Shown here in pieces: positions 17,916 to 29,172 of a stretch of DNA of 64,000 nt (its first letter is position 1; each line of letters starts with the position of its first letter). Made by a program: the position numbers and the translations under genes. The notes below the pieces were generated by a model, which ran no database searches, was not told the DNA's origin, and saw only the letters and a program-made list of their open reading frames with translations. The DNA is from Hyphomicrobiales bacterium. Its GTDB lineage: Bacteria > Pseudomonadota > Alphaproteobacteria > Rhizobiales > JACESI01. The stretch is taken from assembly GCA_013911885.1 (NCBI GenBank), contig JACESI010000009.1, positions 28,349 to 92,348 on the forward strand. The letters are read 5' to 3'.

Positions 17916-18872
17916 ATGGCAGATCAGGAAATCAGGGGTTTGCACCATGTCACGCTGATGGCGCGCAATGCCGCGCGAAACAACTGGTTTTTTACCGAGG
18001 CTCTTGGTTTGCGCCGGGTAAAAAAGACAGTGAATTTCGACGAGCCATCAGTCTATCACCTTTATTATGGCACTGAGACCGGCGCCCCGGGCACGGTGAT
18101 GACCTATTTTCCCTTTCCCCATATCACGCGAGGGCGCAAAGGCAGCGGCGAAGTCGGGCTTACCGCCTTTTCGGTGCCGAAGGGCTCGATCAGCTTCTGG
18201 CAGCGCCGACTTGCCAATTACGGCGTGACGAAACTCGCCCGGGATTTCCTTTTCCGCGAGGAACGCCTGATTTTCCATGGCCCGGACGACGAAGAACTGG
18301 CGCTCGTGGAATGCGACGACACGCGCGCGCCCTGGATTGGCAGCGATGTGCCGCCGGAAGTGGCAATCAGAGGGTTTCATTCCGTGCAGATCCGTCTCGC
18401 AGATCCGCGCGATACCGCTCAATTGCTCCAACTGATGGGCTACCGCGAAAAGGAGCGCCAGCGGGGCCAGAGTGGCATCACGCGGTTTGAAATCATCACC
18501 GAAAAACCAAATGGCGCCGATTTCATCGACCTTGCGACGGATGCTGATGGCCCGCCTGCCCGGGAGGGCGCGGGGTCGGTACACCATATTGCCTTTGCCG
18601 TTGACGACCGCGCGGCGCAGGCAGCACTCCGCCAGACCCTTATCGACGCAGGCGAGAGGGTGACGCCCGTAATCGATCGCGATTATTTCCACGCGATCTA
18701 TTTCAGGACGAAAGGCGGCGTCCTTTTCGAAATTGCGACCAATGAGCCGGGCTTTGGCCGTGACGAAGACCTGCATGAACTCGGCCAGAGCCTGCAATTG
18801 CCAGCCCAGCACCGGCACTTGCGCGCAAGTCTCGAACAGTCCCTTCCAACGCTCGAAACAGAACGGGAATAG
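17916..18872 (+). CDS. VOC-family ring-cleaving dioxygenase-like protein
   Basis: The 318-residue protein consists of two vicinal-oxygen-chelate modules. Metal-ligand candidates are His in GLHHVTLMARN near residue 10, His in RGFHSVQIRL near 153, and Glu in GVLFEIATNEPGFG near 272. Size and the PVIDRDYFHAIYFR block match the MhqA/MhqO group, Fe(II) dioxygenases acting on hydroquinones. The start is the ATG giving MADQEIRGLHH, eight bases after AGGAAGG. The divergent FAH-family gene supports a role in aromatic or quinol breakdown or detoxification. Confidence 0.82.
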   Translation: MADQEIRGLHHVTLMARNAARNNWFFTEALGLRRVKKTVNFDEPSVYHLYYGTETGAPGTVMTYFPFPHITRGRKGSGEVGLTAFSVPKGSISFWQRRLANYGVTKLARDFLFREERLIFHGPDDEELALVECDDTRAPWIGSDVPPEVAIRGFHSVQIRLADPRDTAQLLQLMGYREKERQRGQSGITRFEIITEKPNGADFIDLATDADGPPAREGAGSVHHIAFAVDDRAAQAALRQTLIDAGERVTPVIDRDYFHAIYFRTKGGVLFEIATNEPGFGRDEDLHELGQSLQLPAQHRHLRASLEQSLPTLETERE

Positions 18873-19280
18873 GAAAGGAAAAAGGCCAGAGTGGTTTTCT
18901 TGAAATGGACGGATGATCCGCGGAATACGAGATCCTGCTTTCCTGCGCGGTTTTTTGGCCTTGCTGAAGAATATGCGGTCTACTGATCAGGCTGCGGTTC
19001 GTGCCCTTGGCGTTTTCCTCGTCGAGATCGCAGCACGGCCATAGCTCCTTGAGGGCGCTTACGACGCTCAGGATCGGTAGTTTTTGAAGTCATTTATAGC
19101 ATGATTATTTTACTCACACGGATTGACTCCGGTCTTTCATTTTAGGCGCTTGCAGGTGAAGATTTTATACGTTATATCATAACAGATAACTAAACTGCTG
19201 ATGTTAGTTTTTATAATGAATCTAAAAATAAGCCAAAAACAAATCAGTACGCCGAAAGCATCTGGAGAGAAATTACCAAA
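18873..19280. other. AT-rich intergenic stretch
   Basis: About 0.4 kb without a credible gene. The first half has the base composition of the surrounding chromosome; from about 19080 it becomes clearly AT-rich, with runs such as TTTTATACGTTATATCATAAC that could hold promoter elements for the following gene. The switch marks the left edge of the AT-richer segment. Confidence 0.6.
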
Positions 19281-20484
19281 ATGATCGATGGATTAAAAAC
19301 TCGGATCAAGAGACCGCTCTACTCACCACGTTTCTTGAAAAGAAATACACTCCAAGCACTCTGTGTTGCGAGCTTCGTAACAGGAAGCATTACATTTTCG
19401 TCCAGTGCGGATATTGATGATATTACAAAAAGTGAAGAGAAAAATCAGATTAATTACACATTAATTGAGGGAAGTCTTGTTTTTGAACTTGAGAACGATT
19501 TTGTTTTTTCCTCGGAAGATGGTGATGAATTCAGCGATACATTCAACACCACTGAAGTGTCACTTGACGTGCGTTTCAACCGTATCCTTTCGCTCCATAC
19601 AGATCTGACGTTTGAACCTGTAGACAATCCGTTTCGCGGTCCGCGCAATGTGGGGGAAGAATATTTTCTTTGAGGACCATGGCCTGTTTTTCGAAACCCT
19701 GCACCTTCAGGCCGATTTTGATAATTTTTCGTTTTATGGCGGCAAGATCAACCCAGCATTCGGATCAGCCTGGGATGTCACTCCGGGCATTTATGGGGTG
19801 GACCTGGCGGAAGATTATGAGATTGTCGAGCGTATCGGTTTTGGCGCCTCATACACTTTCGCCCTTGATGGCCTTGGGGAGCACACGGTGAATGCGGCAG
19901 CTTATTTTGCCGATACTTCTGGCCTGTCACGGTCATTTGGAACGAATAGAGGTCGTACAGACATCTCGGATGGCGGCGCAAGTAATACGGAAAGCATTGA
20001 AAGTGTCGCGATTGCTCTGGACGGCACCGAGATTGGTTCTATTCCGGGTTTCACATACAATCTGGGTTTCCGTTTTCAATCTGCCGGCATTGGCGGCATT
20101 GACGACGAAATCGGTTTTGCTGGAGGCGCCGCACAAGAGCTGAATCTAACGGACGAGATAAAGCTGACTTTGAATGGTGAACTCGCATATTTTGATAATT
20201 TCGAAGGATCAAACGGCGAAACAGACCAATTCTATGGCACGATCGGTGCTGCCTTGGAATATGAGAAATGGTTTGCAGACGCTGCTTTTTCAGTAAGGGA
20301 TATTACAAGCAATGTTGGCGGCGATGACTTTACTGATCTTCAGTTTCAGGCAGGAATCGGACGTGAAGTGTTTGAAAAGGCCACCTTCGAGGTTGGCTAT
20401 CGCTTTCTGCGCGAAGAAGACAATGACACACACACAATTGGTGCGTTCTTTGTCTACGAGACAGACTTCCGCATCCTGAGATGA
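19281..20484 (+). pseudogene. Outer-membrane beta-barrel (porin-like) protein, frameshifted
   Basis: Two frames together make one protein. The first (19281-19673) gives a signal-peptide-like N-terminus and early strands, then stops; the second continues to 20484 with alternating aromatic/hydrophobic strands and ends in an outer-membrane-like segment. They join at five G residues (19652-19656): removing one G gives a continuous sequence NVGKNIFFEDHGLFFETL and a product of about 400 residues. EDHGLFFETLHL and GGKINPAFGSAWD look like barrel-protein motifs. Codon use is AT-richer than neighbours, suggesting transfer. It may be a real mutation, a sequencing error, or slippage; a ligand cannot be named. 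Confidence 0.72.
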
Positions 20485-20557
20485 TCGGAGTGCTCTGAGA
20501 ACCAATATTGAAGCGCCTAACGCCGGAACTTTCGGCGTGCTGCTCAGAACAATCAGC

Positions 20558-21322
20558 CTAACGCCCGAGCTTGCGCAAGAGATCGCGTGCGCGGGATCGG
20601 GCGAGGGGTCCATGCGGCGGCTGCGGCGGGGCGTAGTCATCTTCGCCGTTTTGCGTAACTCCCCCGTTTTCTGCAACAACCGTGTCCTCAATAGAGGTCG
20701 CTTGCCGCTCATCCTCATCGCGGATCGTCCGGCGCCTCACCGGTTCGATCGCGTTTATTGGCTCGACCGGTTCAAACACCGCGATCACATTCATGTTCCC
20801 GAAAATACGACCGCCGCGCCCGATCACGTCCGGCTCGGGTTCGATGGCTCTGACAAGATGCTCGGGATAGGCCGGTCGAGAGGTGAGCGTGATATTGGGA
20901 TAGGCCGGCTGATCAGCTTTTTTGATGTTCTCGGGCCTGTTCTCGCGAGTGGTCTCAGGCGCTGGCTCTGATGGGGGCTCTGATGGGGGATGGGGCTCGG
21001 CGCGGGAAAGGGTTTCAGCCGTTTTCGGAAGCAAACGTCGTATCGCATCCGTGAGCGCTGATTTTTGCTGGTCGAATGCCGCCTTTGTCTCATTCTCCAG
21101 ATCCTGCTCTGACGCAGCGGTTTCAACCCGGCCTCTGCTCTTGGCAATCAATTGCCGGATCGCACGCAGGGCAGGCCCGATGGTCGCCTCGGGAGCGGGC
21201 ATCGAAGCTGATACGGGAGAGGCGAAAGGCTCTGCTGCCGCATCTGAAGTGTTTTTCGCGCCAGACGCTCCGGACTGCCCACCCTTGCTCTGTCGGCGCG
21301 GTGGCTGATACTCATACACCAT
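20558..21322 (-). CDS. Proline-rich hypothetical protein
   Basis: The 254-residue product is not recognised. It is rich in Pro, Glu, Ala and Arg, has no signal peptide or membrane segment, and looks largely disordered. Residues about 52-110 form a helical stretch (RAIRQLIAKSRGRVETAASEQDL), and a SEPPSEP direct repeat follows. It ends in a basic helix, RSRARDLLRKLGR. The start is the ATG giving MVYEYQPPRR, preceded by AAGGGGAT; a TTG 14 codons earlier is less likely. Sustained coding character supports a real gene. Confidence 0.6.
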   Translation of the reverse strand: MVYEYQPPRRQSKGGQSGASGAKNTSDAAAEPFASPVSASMPAPEATIGPALRAIRQLIAKSRGRVETAASEQDLENETKAAFDQQKSALTDAIRRLLPKTAETLSRAEPHPPSEPPSEPAPETTRENRPENIKKADQPAYPNITLTSRPAYPEHLVRAIEPEPDVIGRGGRIFGNMNVIAVFEPVEPINAIEPVRRRTIRDEDERQATSIEDTVVAENGGVTQNGEDDYAPPQPPHGPLARSRARDLLRKLGR

Positions 21323-21577
21323 CGCTGCGATCCCCTTACGGTTTTGCTCAGCGGTTTGATCCAATGCGCGACACTTATAGCGGTTTTTTCAATCCAAAGC
21401 GACAGCTTCGGTCAGGCACCGGACTGGGGACGATTTTCCAAGGAAACGCTGAAAAACAGAAATTTGCGTCCCTCAAACCAACACGAGGTCGCCAGATCAA
21501 CCTTCTCATATCGAGGAGCAACGACTAATCTCAGCCGCTGTTGAAACTGCGCCTGCTGCAACAGCGCCAACCCCAGA

Positions 21578-22888
21578 GTGTCTATGACAACCAAGATCAA
21601 TGCAGCCCGCGCGGCTCTGTCCCATGTGCATGAAGTGATGAAGCTCGCTTTCGCCTTTGAGCTGTGGGATGGCAGCACCATTCCCGCCGATGCCGAACGC
21701 GGTGCCGGGCAATTGTTCGTGCGCATCGCCGACCCCGGCGTCATCAGCGCGCTCATCCGCCGCCCGAAGCTCGATACGATCGTCGATCTCTGGGTCACCA
21801 GGCGGGTTGATCTTCTGGGCGGCTCGCTGTTTGATTTCGCGGCAAAAAGACCGCAGGGCAAAACCAGCAAACTTGTCAAGCAGCTATCAAAGGCACGGCT
21901 CGCACGGCATCTCCTGCCTTTCGTGTTTGGATCGAGCGGACCTGTGAGCAGCCGCACGCGAAGCGACGAGGGCGCGCGCGATGGCAGCGAGGAGACAAAC
22001 CGCAGGAATATCCAGCATCATTATGATGTATCGAATGCATTTTATGCGCTCTTTCTCGATGAGGCGATGCTTTATACATGCGCCTATTTCACCGACTGGT
22101 CGAATTCGATTGATCAGGCGCAGCGCGACAAACTCGACATGATCTGCCGCAAACTTCGGCTCAAAGCCGGTGACAGATTGCTTGATATCGGCTGCGGCTG
22201 GGGCGCACTCATCTGTCATGCGGCCGAACATCATGGCGTCATCGCCCATGGCGTGACGCTTTCCGAGGAACAATTCATCAAGGGCAAGGCCCGCATCACG
22301 GAGCGCGGTCTTTCCGACCGCGTGACCATCGAGATGAAGGATTTCGCAAAGCTAACCGGCACCTATACCAAGATTTCATCAATCGGCATGTTCGAGCATG
22401 TCGGGCTTGCCAATCACCAGACCTATTTTCAGACCGTGAAGCGGCTTCTCGCGCCGCGCGGGCTTTATCTTCATCATGCAATCACCCGGCCGGGCAAGGC
22501 GACGGAGGCGAAGTTCAATCGCAAGCCTGCTGAATATCAGGCGATCCTGAAGAACATTTTTCCCGGCGCGGAGCTTGATCACATCGGCATGAGCCTGCGC
22601 AATCTTGAGGCGAACGGCTTCGAGGTGCACGATGTCGAAGGTTGGCGCGAACACTATGCCCTGACGACGGAACATTGGGCGAAGCGCCTGATGGCGAATG
22701 AAACGGCGGCAATCCGCGAAGTCGGCGAGGAAACCTATCGCATGTGGATCGCTTATCTGGTCGGGGTGTCGCTCGGTTTTCGGCGTGGCTCCATCGAAAT
22801 TTTCCAGACCGTCGCCTCGCGCAAGGACAAAGGACCGTCCGGTTTGCCACCGACCCGCGCCGACCTCTACACTCTCCCTCGGGGTTGA
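21578..22888 (+). CDS. cfa: Cyclopropane-fatty-acyl-phospholipid synthase-type methyltransferase
   Basis: The 436-residue SAM enzyme has the CFA N-terminal lipid-binding part and a C-terminal methyltransferase domain. IQHHYDVSNAFYALFLDEAMLYTCAYF (from about residue 145) is the family substrate block, DIGCGWGAL at 203-211 is SAM motif I, and SIGMFEHVG and GFRRGSIEIFQ follow. It adds a methylene to unsaturated acyl chains of membrane phospholipids; some relatives make methylated acyl chains instead. The start could be GTG 21578 or the ATG two codons later; neither has a strong ribosome-binding site. It is followed after 49 bases by the DUF2061 gene on the same strand. Confidence 0.9.
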   Translation: MSMTTKINAARAALSHVHEVMKLAFAFELWDGSTIPADAERGAGQLFVRIADPGVISALIRRPKLDTIVDLWVTRRVDLLGGSLFDFAAKRPQGKTSKLVKQLSKARLARHLLPFVFGSSGPVSSRTRSDEGARDGSEETNRRNIQHHYDVSNAFYALFLDEAMLYTCAYFTDWSNSIDQAQRDKLDMICRKLRLKAGDRLLDIGCGWGALICHAAEHHGVIAHGVTLSEEQFIKGKARITERGLSDRVTIEMKDFAKLTGTYTKISSIGMFEHVGLANHQTYFQTVKRLLAPRGLYLHHAITRPGKATEAKFNRKPAEYQAILKNIFPGAELDHIGMSLRNLEANGFEVHDVEGWREHYALTTEHWAKRLMANETAAIREVGEETYRMWIAYLVGVSLGFRRGSIEIFQTVASRKDKGPSGLPPTRADLYTLPRG

Positions 22889-22937
22889 TTGCACCGTTTG
22901 CTGAGTTTTCTGCCTGCTTTCGGGAAAGATCCAACGC

Positions 22938-23504
22938 ATGAAACTTGACTTGAAAAAACTCGGCACCCCTTCGCCAGCTAAGGAAAAACCCTGGCGCTCG
23001 GTTGCGAAAGCCGCGAGTTGGCGCGTTGTCGGCACCCTCGACACGTTCCTGCTTTCAATCCTGCTCATCACCTTTCTCGGGCCCCTTTTTGACATGGAGC
23101 CGGCAGAAAGTCATACGGCCCTCGTTCAGACGGCAGGCGCCATCGCGCTGACGGAAGTCGCGACCAAGTTGATTTTCTACTATTTGCATGAGCGCTTCTG
23201 GACCAATCTCGCGTGGGGCGTCACCTCTGACGGGCAGCGCCGCAACGAGCACAATCTGCGTTCCACGGTGAAGATGGCAACGTGGCGCATTCTAGCCTCG
23301 CTCGATACGATGCTGCTTGCCTGGTTCTTCACCGGCAATTTCAAAACCGCCTTATCGATTGGATCCGCCGAAGTTGCGACCAAACTCGTTCTCTATTACA
23401 TCCATGAGCGGGTCTGGTTGCGATTGTCGTTTGGGATCAGCATGGATAACGGTGCGGAACGGGCGATGCAACAGGCACGAGGCGGCGACAAATCCGACAA
23501 ATAG
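22938..23504 (+). CDS. Membrane protein with two tandem DUF2061 modules
   Basis: The 188-residue protein carries the DUF2061 pattern twice. Repeat 1: KAASWRVVGTLDTFLLS with ALTEVATKLIFYYLHERFW. Repeat 2: KMATWRILASLDTMLLAW with GSAEVATKLVLYYIHERVW. Each repeat has two hydrophobic segments, giving four in all. Single-module versions are common; function is unknown, sometimes linked to cation or sulfur genes. The gene follows cfa on the same strand and its end almost touches the convergent nadC. Confidence 0.88.
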   Translation: MKLDLKKLGTPSPAKEKPWRSVAKAASWRVVGTLDTFLLSILLITFLGPLFDMEPAESHTALVQTAGAIALTEVATKLIFYYLHERFWTNLAWGVTSDGQRRNEHNLRSTVKMATWRILASLDTMLLAWFFTGNFKTALSIGSAEVATKLVLYYIHERVWLRLSFGISMDNGAERAMQQARGGDKSDK

Positions 23505-23505
23505 G

Positions 23506-24357
23506 TCAGAAATCCAGCCCGAGATCGAGAATTTTTGCCGAATGGGTGATCGCACCGACGGATATATAGTCAACGCCGGTTGCCGCAACCTCGCGGATTC
23601 GTTCGAGTGACATCGTGCCGGAGGCCTCGGTCACAATGCGTCCGCTCACCAGCGCGACAGCAGCGCGCAAGGTCTTCGTCGACATGTTGTCGAGCAGCAC
23701 GACATCCGCCTTGCCGTTCAACAGCACCTCTTCAAGCTGTGCCAGCGTGTCGACCTCGATCTCGATCCGCACCATGTGGGAGGCGACACCGCGGGCGCGA
23801 TCAAGGACCGCCGAAATCCCCCCGGCTGCCGCAATATGATTGTCCTTGATCAGGATCGCGTCGGAAAGACTGTAGCGATGGTTGTAGCCGCCGCCATGCA
23901 GCACCGCCTGCTTTTCGACAAGGCGCAGGCCAGGCGTGGTTTTGCGGGTGCAGGTGATGCGGGTCCTGGTGCCTTCGGTTTCGGCGACGAATGACGCCGT
24001 GACAGTCGCAATGCCAGCGAGCCGGCTTGCGAAATTGAGCGCCACCCGCTCGCCCATGAGGATCGAAGCCGCGCGCCCGTTAATTGTCATCAACGTGTCA
24101 CCTGCTTTACAGGCCTGTCCATCCGGGATCAGGACCTTGACTGCAAGGGCGGGGTCGATCAGACGGAAGACGAGGGCTGCAACCTGCATGCCGGAGACCC
24201 TTCCTGCCGCGCGCGCATTGAGCCGCGCCCGGTAGGTTGTCTCCGGTGCAATGACGGCGCTTGTGGTGATGTCGCCATATTGGCCGAGGTCTTCCAGCAA
24301 AGCGTGGCGGACAAGCGGTTCGAGCACCATGTCGGGTAAAAAATCGTGGACGCGCAT
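23506..24357 (-). CDS. nadC: Nicotinate-nucleotide pyrophosphorylase (quinolinate phosphoribosyltransferase)
   Basis: The 283-residue enzyme converts quinolinate and PRPP to nicotinate mononucleotide. Recognisable blocks are LLEDLGQYGDITTSAVI near residue 21, RITCTRKTTPGLRLVEKQAV near 136 with phosphate-binding Arg/Lys, GGYNHRYSLSDAILIKDNH near 158, EVDTL and EASGTMSLERI. The start is the ATG one base beyond the nadB stop, with GGGAGGG upstream; a longer in-frame version overlaps nadB and is less likely. It is the last gene of nadABC. Confidence 0.95.
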   Translation of the reverse strand: MRVHDFLPDMVLEPLVRHALLEDLGQYGDITTSAVIAPETTYRARLNARAAGRVSGMQVAALVFRLIDPALAVKVLIPDGQACKAGDTLMTINGRAASILMGERVALNFASRLAGIATVTASFVAETEGTRTRITCTRKTTPGLRLVEKQAVLHGGGYNHRYSLSDAILIKDNHIAAAGGISAVLDRARGVASHMVRIEIEVDTLAQLEEVLLNGKADVVLLDNMSTKTLRAAVALVSGRIVTEASGTMSLERIREVAATGVDYISVGAITHSAKILDLGLDF

Positions 24358-24358
24358 A

Positions 24359-25999
24359 TCAACCCTCCCTGACCACGCAAGCACGGATCGCGAGCGCTTC
24401 ATGAAGACTTATCCGGCTGCGGATGGCAAGCGCCTGCACCGGTTCGGGAAAATCGGAACGGAAATGCCCGCCCCGTGATTCCTCGCGCTTCAGCGCTGAG
24501 GCTGTGATCAGCGTCGCGGTCGCGCACATATTAAGGAAGGACCAGCATTCAGGATCCGCCGCGTCTTCGAGGGATGCGATGATCCTGAGTGCTGTTTTCA
24601 GCCCGTTCTGATCGCGCACAACGCCGACATGGTTCGTCATCGCGCGGCGAAGGATGAGGACGGCGTCCTCGTCCGGATTGGCACCGCCCGGCTCAAAGCG
24701 GATGTCGGTCGTCGCATCGCCGATGGCGCTTTGCGGGATCTGATCCGCGATATCCTTTGCGCAGATCTCGGCATAGACCAGGGCTTCAAGCAGACCGTTC
24801 GAGGCGAGGCGGTTCGCACCATGCAGGCCGGTTGAGCTTGCCTCGCCGCACACCCACAGATTGCCGAGGCTCGCGCGACCGTCCCGGTTCGTCTCGATGC
24901 CGCCCATATGATAATGCGCGGCAGCGGCAACGGGGATCGGCTCTGTGACCGGATCGATGCCAGCCCCCGCGCAGGCGGCGGCAACGGCGGGGAAATCATG
25001 CAGGATTTTCGCGCCGATCGCCGCGCGAGTGTCGAGCATGGGGCGACGACCGGCCTGTGTTTCCGAATAGATGGCGCGGGCGACGATATCGCGTGGAGCG
25101 AGTTCGGCGTCGGGATGGACGGCGGTCATGAAGCGCTCGCCGCGGTTGTTGATGAGGATCGCGCCTTCGCCGCGCAGTGCTTCGGTGGCAAGCGGCGCCG
25201 GGTCGCGGCCGATGTCGATGGCCGTGGGGTGAAACTGCACGAATTCCGCATCGGCAATCATCGCGCCCGCGCGTGCGGCAAGACCGATGACCTGACCGCG
25301 GATGCGCGGCGGGTTTGTGGTGATGGCATAAAGCCCCCCCGATCCGCCCCCGGCGAGAAGATAGGCGTCGCCTTCGATCAGGCAGCGCCTGGAACGCTCT
25401 GCCGCCGATGTCTCGATCCAGAGGCCGGTGACGTTGTTGTCCTTCATCCTGAGGCCGCAGGCGATCACGCCTTCCATCACCTTGATCGACGGGTGGCGCA
25501 TCACCTCGGCGATGAGCGCTTCCATGATGCGCTTGCCGGCCTGATCGCCGCCAACCCGCACGACACGGGCAAAACTGTGCGCCGCCTCGCGCGACAGCAC
25601 ATAGTCGCCCGCTTCATTCATGTCGAAGGGGGTGCCAAGGCGGGTGAGTGTCAGAATATGCTCTTGCGCGGCCCGGGTGACACGATCAGCAACGGCCTTG
25701 TCCACCGTTCCCGCGCCTGCCTTTATCGTATCGGCGGCATGATCCTCCGGTTTGTCGCGGGCATCCATCGCGGCTGCGACGCCACCTTGTGCCCAGGCCG
25801 AACTTGCGCCTTCGCCAAGGGTTTCTGGCGAAATCATCAGGACGGGACGGGGAGAAAGCTTCAGGGCCGCATAAAGCGCACCGAGACCAGCGCCGACAAT
25901 GATGACCCGGCCCGTGCGAAGGCTTTTATGAGGGCCCGTATCATGGCCTGCATCAAGCTCCTGTGACTTCGCTTGCGCCAAATTTTCTGAACCCCTCAA
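24359..25999 (-). CDS. nadB: L-aspartate oxidase
   Basis: The 546-residue flavoprotein oxidises aspartate to iminoaspartate for quinolinate synthesis. The FAD dinucleotide motif VIIVGAGLGALYAAL lies near residue 32, with SSAWAQGGVAAA near 66, FVQFHPTAID near 252, and HYHMGGIETNRDG near 361, plus GLHGANRLASNGLLEALV. The start is uncertain: no ATG precedes the FAD motif, so a TTG at 25999 (taken here) or another non-ATG codon just after nadA must be used. It sits between nadA and nadC in a tight operon. Confidence 0.93.
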   Translation of the reverse strand: MRGSENLAQAKSQELDAGHDTGPHKSLRTGRVIIVGAGLGALYAALKLSPRPVLMISPETLGEGASSAWAQGGVAAAMDARDKPEDHAADTIKAGAGTVDKAVADRVTRAAQEHILTLTRLGTPFDMNEAGDYVLSREAAHSFARVVRVGGDQAGKRIMEALIAEVMRHPSIKVMEGVIACGLRMKDNNVTGLWIETSAAERSRRCLIEGDAYLLAGGGSGGLYAITTNPPRIRGQVIGLAARAGAMIADAEFVQFHPTAIDIGRDPAPLATEALRGEGAILINNRGERFMTAVHPDAELAPRDIVARAIYSETQAGRRPMLDTRAAIGAKILHDFPAVAAACAGAGIDPVTEPIPVAAAAHYHMGGIETNRDGRASLGNLWVCGEASSTGLHGANRLASNGLLEALVYAEICAKDIADQIPQSAIGDATTDIRFEPGGANPDEDAVLILRRAMTNHVGVVRDQNGLKTALRIIASLEDAADPECWSFLNMCATATLITASALKREESRGGHFRSDFPEPVQALAIRSRISLHEALAIRACVVREG

Positions 26000-26025
26000 T
26001 AAAGAAGGCCGCTTGAGAATGCGCC

Positions 26026-27072
26026 CTAGGAAAGCGAACGGCTGAGATCCAGCATCCGCTGGACGGCAAGGCGCGCCTTGTCCGCAATGGCGGGATCAAT
26101 CTCGACCTGCGGCTGCATTGTGTGCAGAGACCAGAGCACTTTCTCAAGCGAAATCTTCTTCATGTAGGGACACATGTTGCAGGGTTTCGCAAACTCGACT
26201 TCGGGCAGGGAGTCCGAAATATTGGAGGCCATCGAACATTCGGTCACGAGCATGGCCTGTTTCGGCTTGTGCTTGTGCACCCAGTCGATGATGCCGCGGG
26301 TCGATCCGGTGAAATCCGATTCCGCGACCACTTCCGGCGTGCATTCGGGGTGGGCGATGATCTTCACATCCGGGTTGTTTTCACGATATTCCCGCAGGTC
26401 CTTTGCGGTATAGCGCTCGTGCACGATGCAGCTTCCGGCCCACCAGACGACTTTCTTGGTGCTTTGCGCGGCGACATTCTGCGCCAGAAACTGGTCGGGC
26501 GTCATGATGACGGTATCACCTTCCATTGCCTCGACGATCTTCAGCGCATTCGCCGACGTGCAGCAGATATCGGATGCGGCTTTGACTTCCGCCGTGGTGT
26601 TGACATAGGAAACCACGGGGGCGCCTGGATATTGCGCGCGCATTTCGGCAACGTTCTTTGCCGTGATCGATTCAGCAAGCGAGCAACCGGCGCCGAGATC
26701 GGGGATCAGCACGGTTTTCGACGGGTTGAGGATTTTCGACGTCTCCGCCATGAAATGCACACCGCATTGAACGATGACGGCTTCCTCGACTTCTGTTGCC
26801 TTCATGGCAAGTTCGAGACTGTCGCCGACAAAGTCGGCAATGCCGTGATAGATTTCCGGCGTCATGTAATTATGGGCCAGAATGACGGCATTGCGTTCTT
26901 TTTTCAGCTTGTTGATCGCAATCGCATAAGGCGCATAGACGGCCCAGTCGGCAGCAGGCATGACCCGGTCCATTTTTTCATAAATGTCGCGGGTAGCCTT
27001 CGCCTTTTCAAGCGAAGGTTCGAGATCATAGTGCTGTTTCAGGTTGGCGATGATTTGATTGGTATCGAGCAA
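26026..27072 (-). CDS. nadA: Quinolinate synthase A
   Basis: The 348-residue 4Fe-4S enzyme condenses iminoaspartate with dihydroxyacetone phosphate. The three cluster cysteines are expected in GAGCSLAES or VIVQCGVHFMAETSK, SIVHERY-flanking WAGSCIVHE, and NMCPYMKK; NAVILAHNYMTPEI near residue 58 is the substrate block. The start is TTG, supported by AGAGG five bases upstream and lack of a better codon. It is the first gene of nadABC; the upstream 145 bases probably hold the promoter, but I recognise no NadQ or NrtR site. Confidence 0.95.
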   Translation of the reverse strand: MLDTNQIIANLKQHYDLEPSLEKAKATRDIYEKMDRVMPAADWAVYAPYAIAINKLKKERNAVILAHNYMTPEIYHGIADFVGDSLELAMKATEVEEAVIVQCGVHFMAETSKILNPSKTVLIPDLGAGCSLAESITAKNVAEMRAQYPGAPVVSYVNTTAEVKAASDICCTSANALKIVEAMEGDTVIMTPDQFLAQNVAAQSTKKVVWWAGSCIVHERYTAKDLREYRENNPDVKIIAHPECTPEVVAESDFTGSTRGIIDWVHKHKPKQAMLVTECSMASNISDSLPEVEFAKPCNMCPYMKKISLEKVLWSLHTMQPQVEIDPAIADKARLAVQRMLDLSRSLS

Positions 27073-27217
27073 GATGACCTCTATCGGTTCGTGCGTGAAA
27101 GGACCCTTTTCGCGCCGGAAATGACGCTTTGTGGAAAAGGCGCTGAGGCGGACATCTTTCCGGTTTTTAAATAGGCATAAACGACATGGTTTTCAATGAT
27201 GCCGCTGAAAGTGATCC

Positions 27218-28062
27218 TCATGCTTGAAGTGCGGCAGCGTGATGGGCGATGTGGTCTTGCATGAATGTAGCGATGAAGAAATAGCTGTGATCATAGCCTT
27301 CTTGCATGCGCAGCATGATCGGGTGCCCATGATCTTTGCAGGCAGCGGCAAGACGCTCGGGCTGCAATTGCTCGGCAAGAAAATCGTCGGCCGTGCCCTG
27401 ATCAACAAGAAGCGGCAGCCGTTCTTTCGCCGGCGCGACGAGTGCGGTCGCGTCATAAGCCCGCCAGGCCGCCTCATCAGGGCCGAGATAGCCTGAAAGC
27501 GCCTTCTTGCCCCAGGGTACCACACTTGGTGCGACGATCGGGGCGAAGGCCGAGACGGATTTGTAGCGTCCGGGATTTTTAAGCGCGATGGCGAGCGCAC
27601 CATGACCGCCCATGGAATGGCCGAAGATCGAGGCCTTGTCGGCAAGCACCGGAAAATTGGCGTTGATGAGCGCGGGCAGTTCCGTGACTATGTAGTCATA
27701 CATCCGGTAATGCTGCGCGAAGGGTTCAACCGTCGCGTTGACATAAAACCCGGCACCGAGTCCGAAATCATAGGCGCCAGCCGCATCATCCGCGACACCG
27801 TCGCCGCGCGGGCTCGTATCTGGCGCAACGATGGCGACGCCATATTGCGCCGCATAGGCCTGCGCACCCGCCTTCTGGACGAAATTCTCATCCGTGCAGG
27901 TAAGGCCGGAAAGCCAGTATAAAACCGGAACCTGCCGTTTTTCCGCAGCGGGCGGCAGATAGATCGAAAAGGTCATTGTGCATCGGCACGCCTGAGAGAC
28001 ATGCGAGAAACGCTTCTGCATGCCGCCAAAGCTCCTGATCGCAGAGAGTTGCGTCAGCGACA

Positions 28063-28063
<1 letters not shown>
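27218..28063 (-). CDS. fghA: S-formylglutathione hydrolase
   Basis: The 281-residue alpha/beta hydrolase cleaves S-formylglutathione to formate and glutathione. The nucleophile lies in GHSMGGHGAL near residue 150, the Asp in DQGTADDFL near 226, and the His in GYDHSYFF near 259; YWLSGLTCTDENF near 49 is family-typical. Its ATG overlaps the adhC stop (TGATG), so the two formaldehyde-oxidation steps are translated together. Confidence 0.95.
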
Positions 28064-29172
<1,109 letters not shown>

